Shown here: one piece after another, positions 1 to 7,570 of the stretch
How positions within the stretch are numbered: the stretch's first letter is position 1
Layout: each line of letters starts with the position of its first letter
Source: VAXT01 sp963827725
GTDB taxonomy: Bacteria > Actinomycetota > Thermoleophilia > Gaiellales > Gaiellaceae
Assembly: GCA_963827725.1 (NCBI GenBank)
Contig: CAWHBM010000001.1
Coordinates: forward strand, 1,612,001-1,676,000
DNA: 64,000 nucleotides
Direction of reading: 5' to 3'
The notes under the pieces: generated by a model
What the model saw: only the letters and a program-made list of their open reading frames with translations
Told to the model about the DNA's origin: nothing
The model's database searches: none
Position numbers and translations under genes: made by a program

Positions 1-17
1 TTCACCTGGAGGTTCAT
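1..17 (-). CDS. possible first codons of a downstream gene, cut by the window edge
   Basis: Just after the ComF stop, in the same direction, an ATG begins a reading frame whose six visible codons read MNLQVK. A ribosome hibernation factor (HPF/RaiA), whose N terminus often reads M-x-L-x-V-K-G-R, commonly follows comF in Gram-positive bacteria. Six codons cannot prove this; the call rests on position and resemblance only. Confidence 0.25.
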
Positions 18-29
18 AGGGGTAGGAAT

Positions 30-689
30 CTAGCGGACGGCCCGCGCGAAGGTGACGACCTCCACCCGGCGCGCCCCTGCCTTGCGGAGCGCCGAGGCGG
101 CTGCGGAGGCCGTCGCGCCGCTCGTGTAGACGTCGTCGACGAGGACGAGCGACCTCGGCGCGGAGCCGGTTGCCAGGAAGGCGCCGCGGACGTTTCGGCG
201 CCTCGTCGCGAGCGGAAGCCCGCGCTGAGGGCGCACTCCGGGCGAGCGCGTAAGCAGCGACACGACCGGAAGCTGCCAGCGAAGCCCGAGCTCGGCCGCC
301 AGGCGCTCGGCCGGGTTGTGGCCTCGTCGCAGACGGCGATTCTCATCCGCCGGGACGAAGGAAACGGTGTAAACGCACGGGCGCGGAACTGCTTCCGCAA
401 CGAGCTCCGCCGCGAGTGCCGCCAGCGAACGGAGACCTCGCTCCTTCCAGGCCGAGACGAGCCGGCGGGCCGCGTCGTCGTAGGCAACCGCTGCCCGGGC
501 GCTCGCGAACGCGATTCGCCTTCCCGCACACTCACGGCAGCGCTGGACCGGCCACTCCGTGGAGGAGCCACACCGTTCGCATCGAGGCTCCTCGAGACGG
601 CGCAGCCGACTCCGGCATGTCTCGCACAGAGCCTCTGTCGGCGCCCCGCAGACGACGCAGCGTCGCGGAAAGACGAGATCGAGCAGCAC
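30..689 (-). CDS. comF: ComF family phosphoribosyltransferase-like protein
   Basis: 219 residues, the usual ComF length. The N terminus carries eight cysteines in CxxC pairs (C11/C14, C22/C25, C37/C40, C51/C54), the zinc-ribbon region of ComF/GntX proteins. The C-terminal half is a type I PRTase fold with the PRPP loop LVDDVYTSGAT near residues 180-192 and the family sequence RRGHNPAERLA. ComF proteins take part in DNA uptake in competent species, but many carriers are not known to be competent, so the cellular role here is open. The GTG start is chosen because a TACGGT hexamer ends 6 nt before it and no Shine-Dalgarno sequence is present. Confidence 0.85.
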   Translation of the reverse strand: MLLDLVFPRRCVVCGAPTEALCETCRSRLRRLEEPRCERCGSSTEWPVQRCRECAGRRIAFASARAAVAYDDAARRLVSAWKERGLRSLAALAAELVAEAVPRPCVYTVSFVPADENRRLRRGHNPAERLAAELGLRWQLPVVSLLTRSPGVRPQRGLPLATRRRNVRGAFLATGSAPRSLVLVDDVYTSGATASAAASALRKAGARRVEVVTFARAVR

Positions 690-695
690 CGGGCC

Positions 696-701
696 ACCGT
701 A
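696..701 (-). promoter_or_regulatory. putative -10 box of comF (leaderless)
   Basis: TACGGT on the minus strand, 6 nt before the GTG start. No clear -35 hexamer. Confidence 0.4.
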
Positions 702-726
702 GGCGCGGCTTGGTCACGGAACTGAG

Positions 727-1488
727 CTAACTCGGACTGTATTCGCGCCGTTGCGGCAGGCCGGCGCGCTCGCGGAGGAGGTTGTCGGCCTCGAGCAACT
801 GGCCGAGATCGCCGATGTCGTGCCACTCGCCGCGAACGCGGTAGCCGTGCACCGGCGCCTGCTCGTACAGCCAGGCGACGAAGTTGCCCGGAGCGTCGGG
901 TGGATTGCCCTCCTCGAGATAGCGCGGGAGCAACTCGAGGTCCGCGCTGCGGTAGAGATACGCAGCGGTCGCCGCGAGGTTGCTCCGAGGCTCGGCCGGC
1001 TTCTCCTCGAACCCGACGACGCGGTCGGTTTCGTCGAGCTCGACGACGCCGTAGTTCCTGAGCAGGTCGCGGTCGGACACCTCGTGCAGGGCGATCGCGC
1101 TGCCTCCCTTCTCGCGCCAGGCCTCGACGAAGTCCTGAAGCGAGTAGCCGATCAGGTTGTCGCCGGCGACTACGAAGAGGTCGTCGCCCGCGAGCCCGCC
1201 GCGGTCGATCGCGAAAGCGAGGTCGCCGATCGCGCCGATGCGATCCTCGTTCGAGGTCGTCCCGTCGTCGTGAACCGTCACGTCGTCCGGAGCCCAGTCG
1301 TCGAACACCGGCGCGAAGCGCGCATTCGTGACGAGGTGGATCTCGTCGATCTCGTCCACCTCGCGAATCCGGTCGAGCAGGTACTCGAGCATCGGCCGCT
1401 CCGCGAGCGGCAGCAGCATCTTCGGGATCGAGTCCGTGAGCGGGCTGAGCCGCGTCGCGTACCCCGCCGCCAGGATCAAAGCCTTCAT
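727..1488 (-). CDS. sugar nucleotidyltransferase (RmlA/glucose-1-phosphate NTP transferase type)
   Basis: 253 residues beginning MKALILAAGYATRLSPLTD, the LxxGxxTRLxPLT nucleotide-binding signature of NTP_transferase enzymes. K23 in SIPKMLLPL matches the PK motif, and GDNL near residue 108 supplies the metal-binding Asp. Such enzymes join a sugar-1-phosphate to a nucleoside triphosphate, giving NDP-sugars for cell-surface glycans. It is close to the short glucose-1-phosphate thymidylyltransferase class, but base and sugar cannot be read from sequence. A second, more diverged enzyme of the superfamily lies at 3586-4293, next to UDP-glucose dehydrogenase. The ATG is supported by a TAGGTT hexamer 6 nt upstream. 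Confidence 0.85.
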   Translation of the reverse strand: MKALILAAGYATRLSPLTDSIPKMLLPLAERPMLEYLLDRIREVDEIDEIHLVTNARFAPVFDDWAPDDVTVHDDGTTSNEDRIGAIGDLAFAIDRGGLAGDDLFVVAGDNLIGYSLQDFVEAWREKGGSAIALHEVSDRDLLRNYGVVELDETDRVVGFEEKPAEPRSNLAATAAYLYRSADLELLPRYLEEGNPPDAPGNFVAWLYEQAPVHGYRVRGEWHDIGDLGQLLEADNLLRERAGLPQRREYSPS

Positions 1489-1494
1489 GCCATC

Positions 1495-1500
1495 AACCTA
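1495..1500 (-). promoter_or_regulatory. putative -10 box of the nucleotidyltransferase gene (leaderless)
   Basis: TAGGTT on the minus strand, 6 nt before ATG 1488. It abuts the palindromic repeat pair at 1502-1532. Confidence 0.4.
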
Positions 1501-1501
1501 A

Positions 1502-1532
1502 GAGGGACTGTCCCTCGGTGGGGACTGTCCCC
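1502..1532. repeat. two palindromic GGGACTGTCCC elements
   Basis: GAGGGACTGTCCCTC (1502-1516) and GGGGACTGTCCCC (1520-1532) are near-perfect palindromes with centres 17 bp apart. They fill the gap between ahcY and the nucleotidyltransferase gene. The same core recurs three times at 34478-34548, so this is a dispersed REP-like element rather than a gene-specific operator. Confidence 0.75.
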
Positions 1533-1537
1533 GGTGG

Positions 1538-2806
1538 TTACGTACCTTCGTCCCAGGAAGCGAGGTACTTCTCTTGCTCCGGCGTCAGCTTGTCGATGTC
1601 GATGCCCATCGTCTCGAGCTTGAGGCGGGCGATCTCCTTGTCGATCTCCTCGGGAACGTCGTAGACCTTCTTTTCGAGCGACGGCGCGTTCTCGACGATG
1701 TACTCGGCTGAGAGAGCCTGGTTTGCGAAGGACATGTCCATCACTTGAGCCGGATGCCCCTCCGCGACGGCGAGGTTGACGAGCCGCCCGTCTGCGAGCA
1801 GGTAGATCCGTCGCCCGTCGGCCATCGTGAACTCGTCGACGAGCTCCCTCGCCTCGCGCGTCTCGGTCGCCAGCGCCCTGAGCGCGGGGATGTCGATCTC
1901 GACGTTGAAATGGCCCGTGTTGGCGAGGATCGCGCCGTCTTTCATGCGCTCCACGTGCTCGCCGCGGATGACGCCCTTGTCGCCGGTCGCGGTCACGAAG
2001 ATGTCGCCGATCTCGGCCGCGCGCTCCATCGTCAGCACTTCGAAGCCGTCCATGACGGCCTCGAGCGCCTTCATCGGATCGATCTCGGTGACGATCACGT
2101 GCGACCCCATGCCCTTTGCGCGCGTAGCCAGGCCGCGGCCGCACCAGCCGTAGCCCGCGACCACGAACTTGCTACCGGCAAGAAGCTTGTTCGTCGCGCG
2201 AATGACGCCGTCGATCGTCGACTGGCCCGTGCCATAGCGGTTGTCGAAGAGGTGCTTCGTCTTCGCCTCGTTGACGGCGACGATCGGAAAGCCGAGCGCA
2301 CCGTCGCGCTCGAGAGCCTTCAGGCGGATGACGCCTGTCGTCGTCTCTTCGGTGCCGCCGATCACGTCACCGAGCTGCTCGCGGCGATGCGCGTGCAGGA
2401 CGCCGATCACGTCGGCGCCGTCGTCCATCGTGATGTGCGGCTTGTGGTCGACGGCAGCCTGGATGTGTGCGTAGTACGTGTCGTTGTCCTCACCGTTGAT
2501 CGCGAAGACCGAGACGTCGTAGTCCTCGACGAGCGCCGCGGCAACGTCGTCCTGGGTGGAGAGCGGATTCGACGCGCAGAGGACGACGTCGGCGCCTCCG
2601 GCTTTGAGCGTTCGCGCCAGGTTCGCCGTCTCCGTCGTCACATGCAGGCAGGCTGCGATGCGGTAGCCGGCAAGAGGCTCTTCGCGCTCGAAGCGCTCGC
2701 GGATTGCCGCCAGCACCGGCATGTTGCGGTCGGCCCACTCGATCCGGCGCACGCCCTCCTTGGCGAGCCCGAGATCCTTCACGTCATGTCTGCGCGTAGT
2801 AGCCAT
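1538..2806 (-). CDS. ahcY: S-adenosylhomocysteinase
   Basis: Hydrolyses S-adenosylhomocysteine to adenosine and homocysteine in the cytoplasm, using tightly bound NAD, and so closes the methyl cycle. 422 residues. SNPLSTQDDVAAAL (near residue 80) and the Rossmann segment VVAGYGWCGRGLATRAKG with the following IVTEIDP are diagnostic. The protein is shorter than the roughly 465-residue form of most proteobacteria and resembles the compact form of thermophiles and archaea. A purine-rich GAGAGG precedes the ATG, so unlike many neighbours it has a normal leader, perhaps from TAGACT at 2831-2836. A MerR-type gene lies 34 bp upstream, and the methionine synthase genes at 7571-9648 would use its homocysteine. 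Confidence 0.95.
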   Translation of the reverse strand: MATTRRHDVKDLGLAKEGVRRIEWADRNMPVLAAIRERFEREEPLAGYRIAACLHVTTETANLARTLKAGGADVVLCASNPLSTQDDVAAALVEDYDVSVFAINGEDNDTYYAHIQAAVDHKPHITMDDGADVIGVLHAHRREQLGDVIGGTEETTTGVIRLKALERDGALGFPIVAVNEAKTKHLFDNRYGTGQSTIDGVIRATNKLLAGSKFVVAGYGWCGRGLATRAKGMGSHVIVTEIDPMKALEAVMDGFEVLTMERAAEIGDIFVTATGDKGVIRGEHVERMKDGAILANTGHFNVEIDIPALRALATETREARELVDEFTMADGRRIYLLADGRLVNLAVAEGHPAQVMDMSFANQALSAEYIVENAPSLEKKVYDVPEEIDKEIARLKLETMGIDIDKLTPEQEKYLASWDEGT

Positions 2807-2830
2807 CAGCCCTCTCTCTTTCGGTTGGGG

Positions 2831-2836
2831 AGTCTA
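2831..2836 (-). promoter_or_regulatory. putative -10 box of ahcY
   Basis: TAGACT on the minus strand between merR and ahcY, leaving a leader of roughly 20 nt that includes the GAGAGG ribosome-binding site. The same hexamer stands before the mutase subunit gene (40172) and atpD (11620). Confidence 0.35.
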
Positions 2837-2840
2837 GTGA

Positions 2841-3164
2841 TCAGGCGGCGAGCAGCCTCTCGTGCTTTCGCTGCTCCCAGTCGAGTGCGTCGATGTCAGT
2901 GCCGTGGAGCCAGGTCTCGACCGCGGCCCGCAGAGCCGGCTCGCGCCGAAGGCGCGCTGCAAAGGCGACCTCGCCCAGCTCGACGGCGAAGCGGCGACGC
3001 AGCTCTCGAAGCGCGTGCAACTGGTTGAGCTCACGGAGCCCGTAGCAGCGATACCCGGCAGGGGTGCGCTGCGGCACGACGAGCCCGAGACCTTCGAGAT
3101 ACCGCAGCATGCGCGCGGACCACTTGGTCTGGGCGGCTGCCGCCCCGACTGAGAGCGAGTTCAT
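2841..3164 (-). CDS. MerR-family transcriptional regulator
   Basis: 107 residues. The N terminus holds a winged-helix MerR DNA-binding region: helix-turn-helix at about residues 5-24, then YLEGLGLVVPQRTPAGYRCYG, matching the family pattern YxExxGLxxPxRxxxGYRxY. The remainder is a short coiled-coil helix with no Cys cluster, so no metal-sensing loop is apparent. It is co-directional with ahcY and ends 34 bp before it, so it may sense a methyl-cycle or folate metabolite, but that is inference. An imperfect palindrome covers its promoter and suggests autoregulation. Confidence 0.8.
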   Translation of the reverse strand: MNSLSVGAAAAQTKWSARMLRYLEGLGLVVPQRTPAGYRCYGLRELNQLHALRELRRRFAVELGEVAFAARLRREPALRAAVETWLHGTDIDALDWEQRKHERLLAA

Positions 3165-3169
3165 GCTCC

Positions 3170-3195
3170 AACCTTACCACACTTGTGTGAAGGTT
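3170..3195. promoter_or_regulatory. palindromic operator overlapping the merR promoter
   Basis: Arms AACCTT (3170-3175) and AAGGTT (3190-3195) enclose an inner CACAC-TT-GTGTG dyad (3178-3189). The minus-strand hexamer TAAGGT (3171-3176) lies 6 nt before ATG 3164 and would serve as the -10 box. The right arm overlaps the stop codon of the upstream cupin gene. A MerR-type dimer site is the natural reading. Confidence 0.55.
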
Positions 3196-3589
3196 AGGTC
3201 GTACGCCCGTACTTGTCCTCGAGGCGAACGACGTCATCGACCTGGGACGTCGAGACCTCGAGAATCGTCGTGTCCTCCAGTGCCTTGACCCGATGGACCG
3301 TCCCGGGCCGGATGCGAAAGGCAGCGCCGGCGCCGACGACCTCCAGGGCAGGCAGCTTTTGTCCCGGCTCGGCCATCTCGAGCTGTGCGCGACCGGAGTG
3401 GATGAGCCACGACTCGTCCTTTTCTCGGTGAAACTGGAGGCTCATGGACTCGCCTGCCTTGATGAACAAGAGCTTGCCGCAGTAGTCGTCCGTCAGGGCC
3501 CAGATCAACTCGTGGCCCCACGGCTTGTCGACCCTGGTCGGCTCAACCGCGAACGGGTCGAGACCGCCCAGATTCGGGGACTCGCTCAT
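3194..3589 (-). CDS. cupin-domain protein, mannose-6-phosphate isomerase type II-like
   Basis: 131 residues forming a single cupin barrel. PWGHELIWALTDDYCGKLLFIKAGESMSL resembles the opening of the phosphomannose isomerase C-terminal cupin, followed by QFHREKDESW (metal-ligand motif HxxxxE) and the second motif PGTVHRV. It overlaps the next gene by 4 nt (ATGA), so the two are translationally coupled. A sugar-phosphate isomerase or epimerase role beside nucleotide-sugar genes is likely, but the substrate is unknown. Confidence 0.75.
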   Translation of the reverse strand: MSESPNLGGLDPFAVEPTRVDKPWGHELIWALTDDYCGKLLFIKAGESMSLQFHREKDESWLIHSGRAQLEMAEPGQKLPALEVVGAGAAFRIRPGTVHRVKALEDTTILEVSTSQVDDVVRLEDKYGRTT

Positions 3590-4293
3590 GCGCTCGCCGC
3601 CGCGGAAAGCCAGTTCGGGTTGGCGCGGACGTGCGCCTCCGCCACGCGCAGGTCCTTCGGCGTGTTGACCGTCAGCCAGACGCCCTCGTGGCGAAAGGCG
3701 TACAGCTTCCCCTCGGCCGCAAGCTCCGGGAACGTCGTCCGCTCGTGGTCGCCCTTCTCCGGGAGCCGCGCGATCGCCTCCTCGTCCAGCACGTCGACGC
3801 CTGCGTGCACCCAGTGGGGCAGCCTGGGCGACTCGTCGAACCCGGCGATCAGGTCGTCCTCGCCGAGCTCGACGACGCCGAAGCCCGTGGGCAGCGGTGC
3901 GACAGTGAGCGTCGCGGCTCCGCCGTGAGCCCGATGCGCGGCCAGGAGCGCGGCGAGATCGGCGTGGATCAGCTCGTCGCCGTTTAGGACGTAGACCGGC
4001 CCGTTCTGCGCCCGCGCCTGCGCCGCGAGGCGGACCCCTCCCCCACGCCCCAGCGGCTCCCCTTCGGGCACCGTGACGATCTCGGCTCCAAGCCCCGCAA
4101 GCGCCGATTCGAAGAGCTCTTCCTGGCCGGCTGCGCAGCTGACGAGTACCCGGTCGACCTCCGCCGAGGCGAGGAGGGCGACCTGGTAGGCCGCGAGCGG
4201 GCGGCCTGCGATCGGGACGAGCGCCTTCGGGCGGCCCTGCGCGGCATCGCCGAGCCGCTCGGCCTTTCCGCCGGCTAGGAGGATCGCTTCCAC
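3586..4293 (-). CDS. sugar nucleotidyltransferase family protein
   Basis: 235 residues starting MEAILLAGGKAERLGD, a GlmU/RmlA/ManC-superfamily nucleotide-binding loop, with RPKALVPIAGRPL following. VLNGDELIHADL supplies the metal-binding Asp. The C terminus is short and lacks a hexapeptide acyltransferase domain. It forms a compact run with the cupin gene downstream and the UDP-glucose dehydrogenase 16 bp upstream, pointing to an NDP-sugar supply unit for surface polysaccharide. Sugar and nucleotide cannot be told. Confidence 0.8.
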   Translation of the reverse strand: MEAILLAGGKAERLGDAAQGRPKALVPIAGRPLAAYQVALLASAEVDRVLVSCAAGQEELFESALAGLGAEIVTVPEGEPLGRGGGVRLAAQARAQNGPVYVLNGDELIHADLAALLAAHRAHGGAATLTVAPLPTGFGVVELGEDDLIAGFDESPRLPHWVHAGVDVLDEEAIARLPEKGDHERTTFPELAAEGKLYAFRHEGVWLTVNTPKDLRVAEAHVRANPNWLSAAASA

Positions 4294-4309
4294 GGCAGGA
4301 TTCTCTCTG

Positions 4310-5569
4310 TTACGTCCTACCGATGCCCTCGTACCGAAAGCCGGCGGCTCGAGCCGCCTCGGGGTCGAGCAGGTTGCGACCGTCGACGATCAGCGGCGTC
4401 CGCATCGCCTCGCGGGTCTCGGTCGACGCGATCCCGGCGAGCTCCGGCCACTCGGTGACGATCACCGCCGCATCGGCCCCGCGGACCGCGTCCAGGGCCG
4501 AGCTCTCAACGACGACGCCATCGAGCTCCGGGTGCCCCTTCACGAGCGGGTCCCACGCGCGAACCTCGGCGCCCTCGCTGCGGAGCCTCGACGCGAGGAC
4601 GATCGAGGGCGCGGCGCGCATGTCGTCCGTGTGCGGCTTGAAGGCTAGCCCGAGCAGGGCGATGGTCTTCCCACGGAGGTCGCCGAGGTGCTCCTGCAGC
4701 TTCCCTACGACCCGACGCTTCTGGAGCTCGTTCACCTCCATGACGGCGCTCAGGAGCTGGAAGTGATAGCCGCTGTTGCCGGCGAGCAGCTTCAGGAAAG
4801 ACACGTCTTTCGGGAAACAGGAGCCGCCGTAGCCAACTCCGGGCCGGAGATAGCTCGAGCCGATGCGCGGATCGAGGCCCATTCCCTCGATCACCTGGTC
4901 GACGTCGGCGCCGACCGCCTCGGAGACGTTCGCGATCTCGTTGATGAAGCTGACGCGGGTCGCGAGGAACGCGTTCGAGGCGAGCTTGACCATCTCCGCG
5001 GAGGGAACGGTCGTCTGCACGATCGGCGCGCCGAAGCCCTCGTAGAGCGCCGCCACGCGGTCGGCATGCTCGCCGTCGAACGACCCGATCACGATCCGGT
5101 CGGGATCCTTGAAGTCCTCGACCGCGCGCCCTTCCGAGAGAAACTCGGGATTCGACACGTAGCCGACCCCGGCGCCGAGGACGTCGCGAATCCGCTCGCC
5201 CGTACCGACCGGCACCGTGCTCTTCATGACGAGCGTCCCATCCTCCGGCTCGCCGAGGTCCTCGACGACCGACCAGACGGGCGCCAGATTCGCCTCACCG
5301 GAGGGCATCGGCGGCGTGTCCACGCACGAGAAGAAGATCCGCGCGTTCGCCTTCAGCTCGTCGGCGTCGAGCGTGAACGTCAATCGCTCTCGATTTTTCT
5401 CGATCAGCTCGGCCAGGCCCGGCTCGTGAAACGGCAGGATTCCGGCGTTCAACTGCTCGACCCGCTCGGGCACCACGTCGCGGACCACCACGTCGTGGCC
5501 GAGGTCTGCGAAGCAAGCGCCCGTGACGAGGCCGACCCAGCCCGCGCCGAAAACGCCGAGCGGCCTCAC
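4310..5569 (-). CDS. ugd: UDP-glucose 6-dehydrogenase family protein
   Basis: Oxidises UDP-glucose to UDP-glucuronate with two NAD (or the GDP-mannose equivalent) for cell-surface glycans. 419 residues: N-terminal Rossmann fold GAGWVGLVTGACFADLGHDV, central dimer helix, the catalytic cysteine in GVGYGGSCFPKDVSFL (about residue 255), and the C-terminal domain with GLAFKPHTDDMRAAPS. The start is GTG, overlapping the stop of the upstream LCP gene by 4 nt (GTGA). Members acting on UDP-N-acetyl sugars share this architecture, so the exact substrate is inferred. Confidence 0.9.
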   Translation of the reverse strand: MRPLGVFGAGWVGLVTGACFADLGHDVVVRDVVPERVEQLNAGILPFHEPGLAELIEKNRERLTFTLDADELKANARIFFSCVDTPPMPSGEANLAPVWSVVEDLGEPEDGTLVMKSTVPVGTGERIRDVLGAGVGYVSNPEFLSEGRAVEDFKDPDRIVIGSFDGEHADRVAALYEGFGAPIVQTTVPSAEMVKLASNAFLATRVSFINEIANVSEAVGADVDQVIEGMGLDPRIGSSYLRPGVGYGGSCFPKDVSFLKLLAGNSGYHFQLLSAVMEVNELQKRRVVGKLQEHLGDLRGKTIALLGLAFKPHTDDMRAAPSIVLASRLRSEGAEVRAWDPLVKGHPELDGVVVESSALDAVRGADAAVIVTEWPELAGIASTETREAMRTPLIVDGRNLLDPEAARAAGFRYEGIGRT

Positions 5570-7497
5570 TTACGCATGGGCCGGAGGCCCTTTGCGATCT
5601 CGAGCATCGTCTCGTTGGAGAGCGAGTCGAGCACCGTGTTGACCACCCAGTAGCTCGCGCCGCCGGCCCTCAGCACGACCATGTGCAGGCGCGAACCGTT
5701 GTAGTAGAGGTCGTACTGACGGCCCTTGATCACTTCGCTCGTGTTCTTGCCGTCCAGCGCGGGGGCGTCGTCCCAGTCGGTTTGCTGGATCCCCCAGTAC
5801 TCGCTCGCGCCCGTCCGGAAGGTGAACCGGACCGTCTTCGAGTCGTCCATCTTGTAGACACGGAACGGAACCTCCGAGTCGATCTCGGAGCTGCGCTCGA
5901 TCACGGTCGGGATCTGCAGCGGGAACCCGAGCTTCCAGGCTGCGGCTGCGCGGACCGCGGGCAGCGTCTCCGACTTGCCCGGCCGCACGTTCGGCGGCTC
6001 GCGGGAAGGAGTGCGATCGACAGGCGTCGGAGTCAGCGTTCCCGAGAAGTTTTGCCCGACGACCACGGTCAGCATCGCCCCGTTGGAAAGGCCTCGCAGC
6101 GCGTTGTTGGCCGGGATCGGCGCTACATCAGAGGAGTTGAAGAGCCCTGACACCGTCTGCGCAGCCCGTTGCGCCTTGCCCCGTCCGGTGTAGAAGATCT
6201 TCGTTCGGAAGGCCCGGCTCAAACGGCCGGGCGCATTCGCCTGGAGTCCCTCCGGCGGCTGGATCACGCGGTAGCCCTTCTGCCCCAGGAGATAGCTCGT
6301 GTTCGCGGCGGCGCCTGCCTGCCCGTTCCCGTTCAGCACGACGATGGAGACGTTCTTCGGGCTCGGCCCGGCCTTCCCGCGCAGCGGTCTGTTGAGAGCC
6401 TGGGCAGTCGCCTTGTCAGAAGCCTCGACGTCGGGCTGCTGAAACTCCTGCACCGCCGTCTGGATGTTCGACGGGTCGGTGACCAGGTCGTTGGTCCCCG
6501 TCAGCCCGCCGATCTTGGCCTGGAAGAAGTTCCCGGACGGCAAGCCGTAGGCAAAGAAGGCGTAGTTGATCAACGTGCTGCCGCTGATCTCGCCCCCGCC
6601 CTGTCCGATCTCCACGTTCTTTCGCAACACCTTGAAGATCTTGGGCACGGTCGTCGGGTTCGTCCAGCGATGGTTCACCGCCTGCTTGATCCCTTTCACG
6701 AACTGCTGCTGGCGCGCAAGCCGGAAGAGGTCGGAGTCGGTGTGCCTGAAGCGGACGAAGTCGAGCGCTTGCTTGCCGTTCAGCCGCTGGTACCCGGGCC
6801 AGAGGTTGATGGTCGAATACGTTTCTCCGCCCTGCCTGTTCAGGTTCAGGTACCGCCGGTCGACGTCGATCCACGCTCCGTCGAGCTTGTCCACGATCTC
6901 CCGGAAGCCGTCGAAGTTGACCGTGATCAGGTAGTTGATCTTGAGCCCGGTGAGGTTTCGAACGGTCTCGAGCGTGCCCTCAGGCCCGCAGAACGCGTAG
7001 GCCGAGTTGATCTTGCCGAGCGACGCTCCTCCGTTCGGGCAGCGAACCTCGACGTTCAGGTCGCGCGGGAACGAGAGCAGTGAGATCGCGTTTGTGTGCG
7101 GATCGGCGCGCATGAGCATGACCGTGTCCGAGCGGCCAGGGAAGTCACCGTCCTCGGGCCGGTGGTCGTACCCGATCACGAGCGCATTGGCAGCCTGCCC
7201 CGGAATCGGGTGGTCAAGGGCCTTTGCGGCCTGTGCAGTCTTCACGCTGCGCGGAGCGAACGCGTGCGCGTTCTCGTCGGCGTACAGATACGCGCCCCCT
7301 GCGATCCCCACAACGATCGCCACACAGGCCGCGAGCACGATGAAGAGGATGCGCCCGACCGTGCGGAGCGCGCTCCGTTGCCGCTCGGGCTGGCGGTAGC
7401 GCTGGACGGGGCTCAGGACCCCGGGCGGGAGGACGGCGCGGCCGTCGCCGTTGACGACCGCCACACGGCCCATTCCTCGCTTCAGCGTTGTTCTCAT
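5566..7497 (-). CDS. LytR-CpsA-Psr (LCP) family wall glycopolymer transferase with LytR_C domain
   Basis: 643 residues. A positively charged N terminus is followed by one membrane helix (about residues 48-70). The LCP domain follows, with RSDTVMLMRADP and LLSFPRDLNVEVRCPNG containing the conserved Arg and Asp residues, and YLNLNRQGGETY further on. A LytR_C domain (VSIVVLNGNGQAGAAANTSY, near residue 385) and a unique C-terminal region complete the protein. LCP enzymes move undecaprenyl-linked glycopolymers onto peptidoglycan outside the membrane. Placement ahead of nucleotide-sugar genes agrees with wall polysaccharide assembly. Confidence 0.88.
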   Translation of the reverse strand: MRTTLKRGMGRVAVVNGDGRAVLPPGVLSPVQRYRQPERQRSALRTVGRILFIVLAACVAIVVGIAGGAYLYADENAHAFAPRSVKTAQAAKALDHPIPGQAANALVIGYDHRPEDGDFPGRSDTVMLMRADPHTNAISLLSFPRDLNVEVRCPNGGASLGKINSAYAFCGPEGTLETVRNLTGLKINYLITVNFDGFREIVDKLDGAWIDVDRRYLNLNRQGGETYSTINLWPGYQRLNGKQALDFVRFRHTDSDLFRLARQQQFVKGIKQAVNHRWTNPTTVPKIFKVLRKNVEIGQGGGEISGSTLINYAFFAYGLPSGNFFQAKIGGLTGTNDLVTDPSNIQTAVQEFQQPDVEASDKATAQALNRPLRGKAGPSPKNVSIVVLNGNGQAGAAANTSYLLGQKGYRVIQPPEGLQANAPGRLSRAFRTKIFYTGRGKAQRAAQTVSGLFNSSDVAPIPANNALRGLSNGAMLTVVVGQNFSGTLTPTPVDRTPSREPPNVRPGKSETLPAVRAAAAWKLGFPLQIPTVIERSSEIDSEVPFRVYKMDDSKTVRFTFRTGASEYWGIQQTDWDDAPALDGKNTSEVIKGRQYDLYYNGSRLHMVVLRAGGASYWVVNTVLDSLSNETMLEIAKGLRPMRK

Positions 7498-7570
7498 CCG
7501 AAAAGCTGCGAACGCCTCTCGGCGTCCGCCCCAACGATGGTAGCCGACTACGCGACTAGTTCGGTCGGTT

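Noticed and set aside
1745..3028. Long plus-strand frame opposite ahcY (and similar ones opposite many genes)
   Set aside because: High GC leaves antisense frames open; composition is Arg/Val/Asp-rich with no recognisable motif, and the opposite strand encodes a clear enzyme.
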